Positions 1 to 7,182 of a DNA stretch of 35,988 nucleotides are shown here, piece after piece (position 1 is the first letter of the stretch; every line of letters starts with the position of its first letter). The stretch spans positions 1 through 35,988 of the forward strand of contig JAUIFJ010000014.1 in NCBI GenBank assembly GCA_030429345.1, given 5' to 3'. The stretch comes from a bacterium (GTDB taxonomy: Bacteria > CAIWAD01). A program made the position numbers and the translations under genes. Under the pieces are notes generated by a model. The model made no database searches, had not been told where the DNA came from, and worked only from the letters and a program-made list of their open reading frames with translations.

Positions 1-2
1 GG

Positions 3-323
3 CTGGAGCTGGAACTGCACCGGGCAGCGCAGGACGAGCGCAGCGAGTTCCACTCATTCATCCTGGACTTCGAGGGCCGGGCGGCCGAGATGCCGAAATC
101 GGTCCAGATCATCCGGGCGTTGATCCGCCCGCTGATCACTGTGCTCGTGGTCTTCGGCTACCTGTGGGGCTTTCTGCACCCGCAGGACGGCTTCACTCCC
201 GACCAGATGGCCATGCTGCACACCTGGGGGCTGCTGATCCTCGGCTTCTGGTTCGGAGAACGGGCGCTGAAGAACCTGGGGGCCAACTTCAAGTTCCTTG
301 CGCCCAAGGGCCAGCAGGACTGA
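3..323 (+). CDS. Phage holin-like membrane protein (5' end outside window)
   Basis: The frame is open from the window edge, so the true start is upstream; 106 residues are visible. An acidic/basic N-terminal part is followed by a hydrophobic segment (LIRPLITVLVVFGYLWGFL), a short loop and a second hydrophobic segment (GLLILGFWFG), ending with a basic tail. This layout and the RSEFHSFILDFEGRA-type lead resemble phage and gene-transfer-agent 3TM holins, which open the inner membrane so endolysin can reach the wall. The amidase at 631 supports a lysis-module reading. An ATG at 90 lies in frame but would start just before the first membrane segment and drop conserved-looking sequence. The family assignment is by resemblance; membrane topology is only partly visible. 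Confidence 0.7.
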   Translation: MELELHRAAQDERSEFHSFILDFEGRAAEMPKSVQIIRALIRPLITVLVVFGYLWGFLHPQDGFTPDQMAMLHTWGLLILGFWFGERALKNLGANFKFLAPKGQQD

Positions 324-424
324 GATTTGTGTAGCTATCAAAGCGTTTGAATGTCAACGGTATTCATCCGAAATCGCTTCAAAATGGCCGAATTCGTGTA
401 CCTATGCGCAGCTCAATCACTGAG

Positions 425-619
425 ATGGATCAGCCCATGTGTTACGGCCACGGCCGCCCATCACCCATGGTGCCGGCGGCGCCGCGGCTGATTCCAGGAC
501 CCGGGGGCATTCGCCTGGCGGAGTGGATCTACTGCCCCCTGTGTGGCCATGCCAGGCCAACAGGCAGGGTCCGCCGGCAGGACCGGGGCTACGAAGTCCG
601 CCGGCCCGCCCAGACCTAG
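425..619 (+). CDS. Small Cys/His-containing phage-region protein, unknown function
   Basis: A 64-residue product lies between the holin-like and amidase genes. It holds a CYGH motif near the N-terminus and an IYCPLCGHAR motif in the middle, so a small zinc ribbon is possible. The tail is Arg-rich. Its TAG stop sits directly before the purine-rich ribosome binding site of the amidase, as expected for packed phage genes. No strong Shine-Dalgarno decides the start: ATG codons at 404, 425 and 437 are all in frame. An overlapping frame is also open through the region, so coding is plausible rather than proven. Confidence 0.42.
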   Translation: MDQPMCYGHGRPSPMVPAAPRLIPGPGGIRLAEWIYCPLCGHARPTGRVRRQDRGYEVRRPAQT

Positions 620-630
620 AAAGGGGAACC

Positions 631-1122
631 ATGCGCGAGCGACCGCTGGACCGGATCGATGAACTGATCATCCACTGTTCGGACTCCCCCTACGGGGACG
701 TGGAGACCATCGACGGTTGGCACCAGGAGCGATTTAGAGAACCCTGCGGCTACCACTTTGTCATTTGTAACACCTACCCCACGCAGGCGGACTATGCGCG
801 CCGGTCACCCTGTCTTGAGTTCGATGGGATGATTCAGCACGGCCGGCCGCTGGACATAATGGGCACCCATGCCGGCCCTTTTACGGATGCGCAGGGTGAG
901 AGGCACCCGGGCCACAACTGGCGATCCGTCGGCATTTGCCTGATCGGCAAAAAGGTTTTCTCGGCAGCGCAGCTGCAGTCCCTGCAGAAAGTGGTTGCGG
1001 ATGTTCGGCAGAAGCTGGGCCGGACGGTCCCGATCGTGTGCCACCACCAGGTGAATCCGGGGAAGACTTGCCCCAACCTTTCCTGGCCGTTCTTGCACCA
1101 GCTACTGGACAAAGAGCTCTGA
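631..1122 (+). CDS. N-acetylmuramoyl-L-alanine amidase (T7 lysozyme-like endolysin)
   Basis: The 163-residue protein is a zinc amidase that cuts the bond between MurNAc and L-Ala in peptidoglycan. Motifs follow T7 lysozyme: IIHCSDSP (first zinc His, residue 15), CGYHFVI (the Tyr beside the active site), THAGP and GHNWRSVGICLIG in the core, and a C-terminal CHHQVNPGKTCPN block that supplies the second His, the catalytic Lys and the zinc Cys. There is no signal peptide, fitting holin-dependent release. The start at 631 has a good site (AAAGGGGAACC) just upstream. Length is close to the phage family norm. No lysis spanin is seen after it. Confidence 0.92.
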   Translation: MRERPLDRIDELIIHCSDSPYGDVETIDGWHQERFREPCGYHFVICNTYPTQADYARRSPCLEFDGMIQHGRPLDIMGTHAGPFTDAQGERHPGHNWRSVGICLIGKKVFSAAQLQSLQKVVADVRQKLGRTVPIVCHHQVNPGKTCPNLSWPFLHQLLDKEL

Positions 1123-1287
1123 TTCACCTCTATCTGCCGGAGTGTGCATTGGTCCGTGAATTTCGGCAGATCCATTTCTATGGACTCGAACGTGAAACGA
1201 CGGTGGCCAAGGAGCCATCCGGGGTTTGCTCGTATGTGGTACTCAACGTGTACATGAAGGTCTCCATAGACTCTTGCATAGTGCTCA

Positions 1288-1322
1288 ATAAAAACGGGAG
1301 CACCAAGTCTTGGCGCTCCCGT
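1288..1322 (-). terminator. Rho-independent terminator of the 1344-1562 gene
   Basis: Read on the minus strand, an 11-bp stem (ACGGGAGCGCC pairing with GGTGCTCCCGT, one G-T wobble) is followed by TTTTTATT. It lies 22 bases past the stop codon of the minus-strand gene. Confidence 0.75.
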
Positions 1323-1343
1323 ATTAAGAAGGCTGGATAATTT

Positions 1344-1562
1344 CTAACGCAGCTTCTGTTCCAGGCCACCCAACTGCTGGCCGTAGTTCTGTTGCATGCG
1401 ATTCACAGAATCATACATGCTATTCGGCAGCTGGTTGGACATCTTGAATTCATTGATCGAACCCGAAAGCTGGTTGTAAAAACCTTGAGTCGGATTGTCG
1501 AAAGTAGCGTCGTACTGATTCCGGATTTGGATGAACGGCTGGTCAAGATTCGGATTACGCAT
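1344..1562 (-). CDS. Small Asn/Gln-rich protein, unknown function
   Basis: The 72-residue product (begins MRNPNLDQPFIQIRNQYD) is rich in Asn, Gln and Tyr and has no membrane segment or recognised motif. The start at 1562 is chosen because GGAGAAG lies about five bases upstream; a longer in-frame start at 1580 would cover this site. A clean terminator follows. Composition is less GC-rich than the surrounding chromosome, consistent with the phage-derived island. It is transcribed against the lysis genes. Function unknown; a phage virion or morphon protein is only a guess from location. Confidence 0.6.
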   Translation of the reverse strand: MRNPNLDQPFIQIRNQYDATFDNPTQGFYNQLSGSINEFKMSNQLPNSMYDSVNRMQQNYGQQLGGLEQKLR

Positions 1563-2033
1563 GACACTTCTCCTTCTCAAATGGATTGTGGAACTGGGAC
1601 TAGAAGAAGTGTGAGAGCCGATCGGAAAACAAGAAGAAATTGCTGTTAAAAAGAAAACATTGTATCCGTTTGGTTCTTTCAGGCTCGGCTTGGTGCTAAA
1701 AGAGAACGCCCGGGAGACGTGGTGCCCGGGCGCTCAACATTGATCGGTTGCCGCGTGGGGACGCGGCGGTTTCAGGGAAAAGAGTAGCCTTGTGCAGGAA
1801 CACTTTCAACCGAATTCGGAACGACTTGGATTCCGTGCTGAACTAGCCCATCGTACTACCTGCTGGTCCAGCTGAGCCGGCAGTCCCACCCTATAGCTGT
1901 GTGTTGAAGGGGTCATCGTTGCGGGACGATGGCCCTTTCTAGTGCTTAGTAATTTTGGTCGAGTCTATGGGACCGGTATGGGACCGACGACTTTTCCGCA
2001 ACTTAAAAACTCCGTAAGTCATTCTAAAACAAA
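1563..2033. other. Gene-free stretch between orphan gene and tRNA; candidate prophage edge
   Basis: No credible coding frame. It holds a plus-strand hairpin at 1910-1935 (GGGTCATCGT pairing with ACGATGGCCC, loop TGCGGG) followed by TTTCT, which may be a terminator. At 1967-1986 there are two direct copies of ATGGGACCG spaced by two bases. The stretch abuts the 3' end of the tRNA, where tyrosine integrases often insert, so an attachment site may lie here. The partner att copy would be outside the window. Confidence 0.45.
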
Positions 2034-2107
2034 TGGGCCCAGAGGGACTCGAACCCCCGACCTAGTGATTATGAGTCACCTGCTCTAACCAACTGAGCTA
2101 TAGGCCC
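2034..2107 (-). tRNA. tRNA with CAU anticodon (probably tRNA-Ile2, otherwise elongator Met)
   Basis: On the minus strand the cloverleaf is complete: acceptor GGGCCTA/TGGGCCC with discriminator A, D arm GCTC/GAGC, anticodon stem GGTGA/TCACT with loop CTCATAA, and T arm GGGGG TTCGAGT CCCTC. CCA is not encoded. CAU can be tRNA-Met or the lysidine-modified tRNA-Ile that reads AUA. The AGGTGACTCATAATC region resembles tRNA-Ile2 more than elongator Met, but this is not decisive. It is not an initiator, since the anticodon stem lacks the three G-C pairs. No good promoter is seen close upstream. Confidence 0.93.
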
Positions 2108-2112
2108 GATGG

Positions 2113-2253
2113 CTCGAAGGCGCTGCGCGCCTTCGGCCATCTCGGGAGTTTCGCTGCGCGAAACTCTCAAGGAATTTTTGAAACGATCTCGAAGGCGCTG
2201 TGCGCCTACGGGCATCTCGAGAGTTTTGCTGCGCAAAACTCCCGAGAAGTGCG
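2113..2253. repeat. Tandem pair of double-hairpin repeats (REP-like)
   Basis: Two adjacent units (2113-2187 and 2188-2253) each start CTCGAAGGCGCTG and each fold into two hairpins with a three-base loop. In unit 1 the first stem is GAAGGCGC/GCGCCTTC with loop TGC, the second GAGTTTCGC/GCGAAACTC with loop TGC. In unit 2 the second stem is GAGTTTTGC/GCAAAACTC, a compensated base-pair change relative to unit 1. They lie immediately upstream of the tRNA on its strand. Confidence 0.8.
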
Positions 2254-2348
2254 CGATGCGTACTCGATGGCCCGATGCTCGCTGTCGGCGGCCGGGCCAA
2301 GGAGGGCCCTCAATATAGAAAGGCTTCGCCGCCTCCGCCGGGAATGTG

Positions 2349-2384
2349 AAAAACCAAAGGAGCCCGTGCACGCACGGGCTCCTT
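2349..2384 (-). terminator. Strong minus-strand terminator with no recognised gene upstream
   Basis: A perfect 12-bp stem (AAGGAGCCCGTG pairing with CACGGGCTCCTT, loop CACG) at 2357-2384 is followed on the minus strand by TTTGGTTTTT. On the plus strand there is no T tract. It would end a transcript coming from the gene-free region to the right. Confidence 0.65.
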
Positions 2385-2556
2385 CGTGAACGAAAGGCAG
2401 TTGTCCCCCGCTGACAAGGCCGCTACTCCCCCGCGAAGGCACCCATAGAGTACGCCCTTCCGGGGCTGTCGAATGTGCCGTGAGGCGAGGGGGAATTGTG
2501 AAGGGGATCACAGCCCAGCTTTGTCGGACCCATTCGGGTTCTTGAAGGCTGCTCGA

Positions 2557-2620
2557 ATCGCTATCGGGATCGCTGCGCGCTCGCCTGTGTGCGCGCAGCG
2601 ATCCCGATGGCGATAGCGAT
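2557..2620. repeat. Long inverted repeat with 24-base arms
   Basis: The left arm at 2557-2580 (ATCGCTATCGGGATCGCTGC then GCGC) is matched by 2591-2620 except for six extra bases in the right arm; the loop is ten bases. It shares the CGCTGCGC core of the double-hairpin repeats at 2113-2253. Confidence 0.8.
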
Positions 2621-2631
2621 GGAAGAGAGAT

Positions 2632-2662
2632 CCGCCCCCGGTGAGGAGTGAACCGGGGGCGG
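2632..2662. repeat. Perfect GC-rich hairpin
   Basis: An 11-bp perfect stem, CCGCCCCCGGT pairing with ACCGGGGGCGG, closes a nine-base loop GAGGAGTGA. No T tract follows on either strand, so it is not an obvious terminator. Confidence 0.7.
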
Positions 2663-2834
2663 GATCGTTGTGTTGGGCAAGCATGGAAGTCGAAGGCTGT
2701 CGCCCTGGGAGCCGGGCCACTACCGGCCCCCTGGCGATGGTTATAGGGTAGCTCGATTCCGTGGGCTGCGGAGTGTCCCGAATGGTCATGCGGGTGTGAC
2801 GGTTCGCACAGCGGATACCGCTTGCCACCACGCC

Positions 2835-2979
2835 TGTCATCCCGCGGCTTGACCGCGGGATCCTTGTCCGCGTCGAAGACTGCAGTAGTCCCAGCTACGT
2901 TTTCCCATCGCGCTACCCCTGAGGACACTTCGGCCTGCGGCCCCCTCGAAGGATCCTGCGGTCAAGCCGCGGGATGACA
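2835..2979. mobile_element. MITE-like element, copy A (145 bp)
   Basis: The ends are ~29-base inverted repeats (outer TGTCATCCCGCGGCTTGACC) with one mismatch between them. Each end is itself palindromic (CCCGCGG...CCGCGGG type). Inside the left end is TTGTCCGCGTCGAAGACTG; inside the right end is CACTTCGGCCTGCGG. The same two blocks occur, in reverse orientation, in copy B at 14665-14807. No coding capacity. This is a non-autonomous mobile or REP-type repeat; the mobilising enzyme is not in the window. Confidence 0.75.
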
Positions 2980-3440
2980 GCAATGGGTGGCGGACTCAAG
3001 GCCAAGCCGGGCTGGAACGAGAACTCCCCCACCGCACAGGCAGTGGGGGAGAAAAGGTGGGCGGGTACCCCCCCCAGGGACCCGCCCGGTGGCCACCTTC
3101 CGGTGACCGCATTTGGTTCCGTGCCCAGCGGGGCATTGCCCGGGAAGCACGGTTTCATCGCAAGCCTAGGCTACCCCCTGGTGTTCCGGACTTGAAATCC
3201 CGGGCTGTTGGCTTGCGGGTACAACAAGGCAGTCTTTGGTGGCCGGCGCGGTGGGGTTGGCCACACAAGCCGAGTGATGGTCGTCACAGGCTTCTCTTCG
3301 AGGGTGGCGGGAGCGAAAGAGTCCCTAAGGCTGAAAGCCTGTTTTCATTTGACTTGGATAGTTGCTGCGCTTTCCAGCTTTGCGATGGACACTAAGTGGC
3401 TATTGGGGCGAACAAGGTTAGGATCCTGTAAGAGCCGCGT

Positions 3441-3468
3441 TTGCGATTGTCGATTTTTCCTCTATTAT
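3441..3468 (+). promoter_or_regulatory. Sigma70-type promoter for the 3727 gene and perhaps the hpn genes
   Basis: TTGCGA at 3441-3446 and TATTAT at 3463-3468 are separated by 16 bases in a locally A+T-rich stretch. Initiation would be near 3475, giving a leader of about 250 bases before the ATG at 3727. The leader has a hairpin ACCATCGG/CCGATGGT close to the ribosome binding site. Confidence 0.55.
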
Positions 3469-3726
3469 TGGGCGCCAAATGCGCCGGAAGGGATCCCGGA
3501 TCCCGAAGCACAGGATGGCCGCCCCCAAGGCAGGAAGGGGTGGAACAAGTCTTCAAGCGAATTGGTTGATACCTGACAACGAATCCTGAACTCATCCAGA
3601 AGTTGTAACGCCGTTTTCAACAGCGAGCGAGGCCTCTGAGCCCGGCGCGGGGATCGGATGTGCTTGTAGCAAATGGATAGGCAAGGTGGACCATCGGGCT
3701 CCGATGGTTCGAAGCAAGGAGAGAAC

Positions 3727-3939
3727 ATGAGCCACTCATGCTGTCACTGCGGGAGGGAGATCCGGAAGAAAGACACCAAGTACGAGTCCGTGCAACGCGG
3801 CATGGAAGGTGTCTACCATTGGAACTGCTTCATCAAGGTGACCAAGGAAGCGAATCGTGTCGGCAGCCTGAAGCTGGAAAACAACATCCAGTCCACCGGC
3901 AACCTGCACAACAACACTCCCATGGACATGTTCTCCTAG
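3727..3939 (+). CDS. Small zinc-finger-like protein (half-LIM pattern)
   Basis: The 70-residue protein begins MSHSCCHCGREIRKK. Cys5, Cys8, His31 and Cys34 form a C-x2-C-x22-H-x2-C pattern like one zinc site of a LIM or other treble-clef finger, with YHWNCF around the second pair. The C-terminal half is polar and ends in PMDMFS, with no other motif. A very good site, AAGGAGAGAAC, precedes the ATG. It ends seven bases before hpnC and is probably cotranscribed with it. I do not recognise the family; roles in protein or nucleic-acid binding are only possibilities. Confidence 0.72.
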   Translation: MSHSCCHCGREIRKKDTKYESVQRGMEGVYHWNCFIKVTKEANRVGSLKLENNIQSTGNLHNNTPMDMFS

Positions 3940-3946
3940 GACGCAG

Positions 3947-4891
3947 GTGACTTTCAAGTCCCTTCTTCCCAGGGAATTGCAGAGGCTGGAACCCGGCATC
4001 GGGGATCCAGCCTCTTCTTTTTCCCACTGTCGCGCTTTTCTCGCGCACTACGAGAATTTCACCGTCGGCAGCCGCTTCTTTCCGAAGCGCCTCCGTCCGG
4101 CCCTGGCGGCGATCTACGCCTTTGCCCGATTCAGCGACGATCTGGCGGATTGCCCCTTGCCCTCGGAAACAGGCCTGCCCGCCGAGCAGGGCCTGGCGCT
4201 GCGGCGCGCCGTGCTCGCCCGCTGGAGGGAATTGCTGGAAGGAGAAGGCGAGGAGCGTCATCCGATCCTCCATGCCCTGGCCATATCGCGGCGCGAACAG
4301 GATCTGCCGTTGTCCCTTTTCAGCGACCTGCTGACCGCCTTTGCCCGTGATCTGGAGCAGCAGCGCTGGCAGGATCGCGAAGAACTGCTGTCCTACTGCC
4401 GCTGCAGCGCGGATCCGGTGGGGCGCCTGATGCTGCGCCTCTTCGGTTTTCGCGATCCGGAGCTGGACGCGCTCAGCGACAGCATCTGCACGGCCCTGCA
4501 GCTGGTCAACTTCTGGCAGGATTTCAGCCGCGACCTGCCGGAGGGCCGGCTCTATGTCCCGCTGGCGGATTTGCGCCGCCACGGTCTGCCCAAAGAACCA
4601 GGCGCCTTCCAGCATGCCGGTCCCGCAGCTGCGCCTTTGCTGGAGGAGCTATTCGACTGGGCCGAGGAGCTCTTCGCCCGCGGCGAGTCCTTGCCCGGAC
4701 GGATTAGCGGCCGCCTGGCCTTCGAGGTGCGGCTGTTCATCGGCGGCGGACGGGCCGTCGCGGCCCGAGGCCGCGCGCTGGGAGTGGACATTTTGCGGGT
4801 ACGGCCCCATCTTTCCCGCTTGGGAAAACTGGCCGTCGGGGCAGGGGCCCTGCGAGCCGGCCTTTTCGCGTCCCGCGCGGAAAAAGGCTAG
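3947..4891 (+). CDS. hpnC: Hydroxysqualene synthase
   Basis: In the three-enzyme HpnCDE route, this enzyme converts presqualene diphosphate to hydroxysqualene. The family hallmarks are present: HYENFTVGSRFFPKRLRP, then AIYAFARFSDDLADC with the first Asp-rich motif at residues 64-68, and a second Asp site in NFWQDFSRDLPEGRLYVP at about residues 187-204. Length is 314, close to the family norm. GTG at 3947 is the likely start; the extra ~20 residues before the conserved block are normal. It is followed after 39 bases by hpnD. Assignment over hpnD rests on the HYENFTVGS signature and gene order. Confidence 0.93.
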   Translation: MTFKSLLPRELQRLEPGIGDPASSFSHCRAFLAHYENFTVGSRFFPKRLRPALAAIYAFARFSDDLADCPLPSETGLPAEQGLALRRAVLARWRELLEGEGEERHPILHALAISRREQDLPLSLFSDLLTAFARDLEQQRWQDREELLSYCRCSADPVGRLMLRLFGFRDPELDALSDSICTALQLVNFWQDFSRDLPEGRLYVPLADLRRHGLPKEPGAFQHAGPAAAPLLEELFDWAEELFARGESLPGRISGRLAFEVRLFIGGGRAVAARGRALGVDILRVRPHLSRLGKLAVGAGALRAGLFASRAEKG

Positions 4892-4930
4892 GCAGGGGCA
4901 TTCGGCGGCCGGGCAAACAGGGGTCCGGAA

Positions 4931-5803
4931 GTGAACCAGGCACTGACAGCAGGCGCCGTAAGCCAGGCGCCCGACCTGCGCGAAGCCTATCGCGCCTGCA
5001 CGGCCTTTACCCGCGAACACGCCCGTCATTTCTACTACGCCTTCCTGATCCTCCCGCGCGCCAAGCAGCAGGCGATCCACGCCGTATACGCCTTCTGCCA
5101 GCGGGCCGACATGACCGTCGACCTGGCCGCGGATCCGCAAGAGAAGAGGCGTCGCCTGGCGGAGTTCCGCGCCCAGCTCGACAGCCTCGAGCAGAGCGCC
5201 GATCCGGTCCTGGTCGCCCTGCGCGATACGCTGCAGCGTTTCCCCATCCGCCGCGAGCTGCTCTACCAGCTGCTCGACGGCATGCAGATGGACCTGGAGT
5301 GTCACACCTATCCCGACTTCTCCAGCCTGCGCAATTACTGCTACCATGTCGCCTCCGTCGTCGGCCTGATGAGCATCGAGATCTTCGGCTACCGTGATCC
5401 ACGGGTGCGGGACTTCGCCGAGACCCTCGGCCTGGCGATGCAGCTGACCAACGTGGCCCGCGATGTCCGCGAGGATGCCGAGGAGGGCCGTGTATACCTT
5501 CCCGCCGACGAGCTTCAGCGGCATTCGCTGAGCGCGGAGGAGATCCGCCAGGGCAAGGATTCCAGCGAGTTCCGCCGCTTCATGCGCGCCTTCTGCGAGC
5601 GTTCGGACCGTTTGTACGACGAGGCCCTGGCGCTCCTGCCGGGAAGCGAGCGGCGCAACATGCGCCCGGCGCTGATCATGGCCAATCTCTACCGCAGGAT
5701 CCTGGTGGAGATCCGGCGCCGCGACTACGACGTGCAGGCCGGGAAGGTGCGCTACCCCGCCTGGCGCAAGCTGCTGATCACGGCGCGCACGCTCTTCGCG
5801 TGA
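4931..5803 (+). CDS. hpnD: Presqualene diphosphate synthase
   Basis: Condenses two farnesyl diphosphates to presqualene diphosphate, the first step of the HpnCDE squalene route. The 290-residue protein has ARHFYYAFLILPRAKQQAIH at its start, YAFCQRADMTVD (first Asp site, residues 60-64) and NVARDVREDAEEGRVYLP (second Asp site, about 173-190), all as in the trans-isoprenyl synthase fold. The usual VDDIVDE is ADMTVDL here, but both outer aspartates of the DxxxD motif remain. The start is GTG. Its stop overlaps the hpnE start (GTGA), so the two are translationally coupled. Confidence 0.93.
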   Translation: MNQALTAGAVSQAPDLREAYRACTAFTREHARHFYYAFLILPRAKQQAIHAVYAFCQRADMTVDLAADPQEKRRRLAEFRAQLDSLEQSADPVLVALRDTLQRFPIRRELLYQLLDGMQMDLECHTYPDFSSLRNYCYHVASVVGLMSIEIFGYRDPRVRDFAETLGLAMQLTNVARDVREDAEEGRVYLPADELQRHSLSAEEIRQGKDSSEFRRFMRAFCERSDRLYDEALALLPGSERRNMRPALIMANLYRRILVEIRRRDYDVQAGKVRYPAWRKLLITARTLFA

Positions 5804-7074
5804 CACGGGCCGATGTGCTCGTCGCCGGGGCCGGGCTTGCCGGCCTGGTCGCGGCCCGCGAACTGGCCCGGGCCGGTCGGCGCGTACTCCTGCTCGAGCG
5901 TCGCGCCCGGCCGGGAGGCAGCGCCTGCAGCCTGCCCTCGCCCATGGGGGAGGTGGACAACAGCTTCCACCTGATGCTGGGGTGCTACAAGGCCTGCCTG
6001 GATCTGTGTGACAAGCTTGGAAGCGCGGGACACCTGCTTCGCGCTCCGGCGGTCTACCCCTTGTCACACATGGGAAAGGCCGGAGGGGAGCTACGGCTGC
6101 ATCCCCTTGCCGGTCCCCTGGCACTTCCCTTCGCCCTGCCGGGCTGGAGCACCTATTCCCCGGCGGAGCGCCTGGGCCTGGCCCGGGACGGTCTGCGCCT
6201 GCTGAGGCATCCGCCACGCGCCGGGCAGACGGTCGGCGACTGGCTGGAGGACAAGGCGCAGGGGAAGTTGACCCGGCGGTTCTTCGACGAGTGGTCGCGG
6301 AGTGTCTTCAATGCGGAGGCGCAAGGCATGGACGCGCCGCTTTTCCTGCGCAGCCTGCGCACCATGTTCGCCTCCGCCCGCGCCGCGCAGCCGGTTCTTT
6401 GCCGGCGCCCCTTGAGAGAGGTCTTCCTGGATCCACTGCTCAGGGACATTCACGAGGCGGGCGGCGAAGTCCGCTTCGGCAGCGCCCTGAAGGCGATTCA
6501 GCGGGAAGGGCGAGGCTTTCGACTGGGAACAACGGAAGGCGATGTTGCCGCCAGCCGGCTTTTGCTTGCCCTGCCGCCGGAAGCGTTGCCGGCCCTGGCC
6601 GACGGCAGGCCCTGGCGCTCGGCGCTGCCGCCATTGCAACCGACGGGCGCGATCGTCACACTGCATGCCCGTCTACGTGGCTGGTCCGGGCAGCGATTCC
6701 TGCAGGGCTTCTTCGGCTCGCCCTGGCAATTCGCCTTTCGCACGCGGATCCAGCCGGTGGTGCAGGAAGTACAGCTCGTCGGCAGCGCCCTGGAGGGCAA
6801 CGACCGGGAGGCATGGCGCCGGAGCGCGCAGGACCTGTTCCGGCAGATGGGCTGGCAAGTGCTGGAGGAGCCCTGGCTGATCGCCCAGCAGCGGCCTTTT
6901 CCCTTGCAGAGCCCGGCCTTCCAGGCCTGCCGCCGGGGAGAAATCGAAGCAGAGCCCGGGCTGTGGCTGGCGGGCGCCTGGTGCGATCCGGACTTGCCGC
7001 TGACCCTGGAGGCGGCGGTCGGTAGCGGACAGCGGGCGGCCCGCAAGATGCTCGCCGATTCCGTCAGAGAATGA
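5800..7074 (+). CDS. hpnE: Hydroxysqualene dehydroxylase (FAD)
   Basis: Reduces hydroxysqualene to squalene, the last step of the HpnCDE route. The FAD-binding motif GAGLAGL is at residues 10-16, with the ribose-binding Glu in LLLERRARPGG. The family signature VDNSFHLMLGCY follows near residue 50, and the C-terminal GLWLAGAWCDPDLPLTLEAA closes the FAD site. At 424 residues it is of normal length. GTG at 5800 overlaps the hpnD stop. No squalene-hopene cyclase or other hopanoid gene follows, so the fate of squalene is not shown here. Confidence 0.93.
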   Translation: MTRADVLVAGAGLAGLVAARELARAGRRVLLLERRARPGGSACSLPSPMGEVDNSFHLMLGCYKACLDLCDKLGSAGHLLRAPAVYPLSHMGKAGGELRLHPLAGPLALPFALPGWSTYSPAERLGLARDGLRLLRHPPRAGQTVGDWLEDKAQGKLTRRFFDEWSRSVFNAEAQGMDAPLFLRSLRTMFASARAAQPVLCRRPLREVFLDPLLRDIHEAGGEVRFGSALKAIQREGRGFRLGTTEGDVAASRLLLALPPEALPALADGRPWRSALPPLQPTGAIVTLHARLRGWSGQRFLQGFFGSPWQFAFRTRIQPVVQEVQLVGSALEGNDREAWRRSAQDLFRQMGWQVLEEPWLIAQQRPFPLQSPAFQACRRGEIEAEPGLWLAGAWCDPDLPLTLEAAVGSGQRAARKMLADSVRE

Positions 7075-7182
7075 AACCGAGGCTCCGGGCCCCGGTCAAA
7101 GGGAAGCCTTGACGGAGACGGGGAGTCGCCGCGAGGCCGGCGGCGGGACACTCCCGGCCGTCGCGGGGAAGTAAAGGAGAAC

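Larger units (their letters stand above)
2108..3726. other. 1.6-kb structured region without a convincing gene
   Basis: Short frames are open in several phases but none has a credible start, composition or recognisable sequence. The features listed separately account for part of it. Further hairpins are at 3024-3051 (CTCCCCCAC/GTGGGGGAG), 3059-3087 (GGGCGGGT/ACCCGCCC), a palindrome GGTGGCCACC at 3088-3097, and a nested stem at 3119-3152 (CCGTGC/GCACGG around GGGC/GCCC). Sequence from about 3190 to 3440 is less structured and somewhat richer in A+T. I looked for RNase P RNA, tmRNA, SRP RNA and 6S RNA signatures and did not see them. Confidence 0.6.

Noticed and set aside
2206-2928. 240-codon minus-strand frame through the hairpin region
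   Set aside because: It reads straight through several perfect hairpins and the MITE and has a low-complexity Ser/Arg/Pro composition.
2108-3440. RNase P RNA, tmRNA, SRP RNA or 6S RNA
   Set aside because: None of the hallmark conserved stretches of these RNAs was found on either strand.
3208-3576. 122-codon open frame in the gene-free region
   Set aside because: No ribosome binding site, Cys/Arg-rich atypical composition, and it runs across the predicted promoter at 3441-3468.
4649-6217. Long open frame antisense to hpnC-hpnE (over 500 codons)
   Set aside because: The plus-strand hpn genes are unmistakable; the antisense frame is open because of GC-rich codon structure and shows no family motif.
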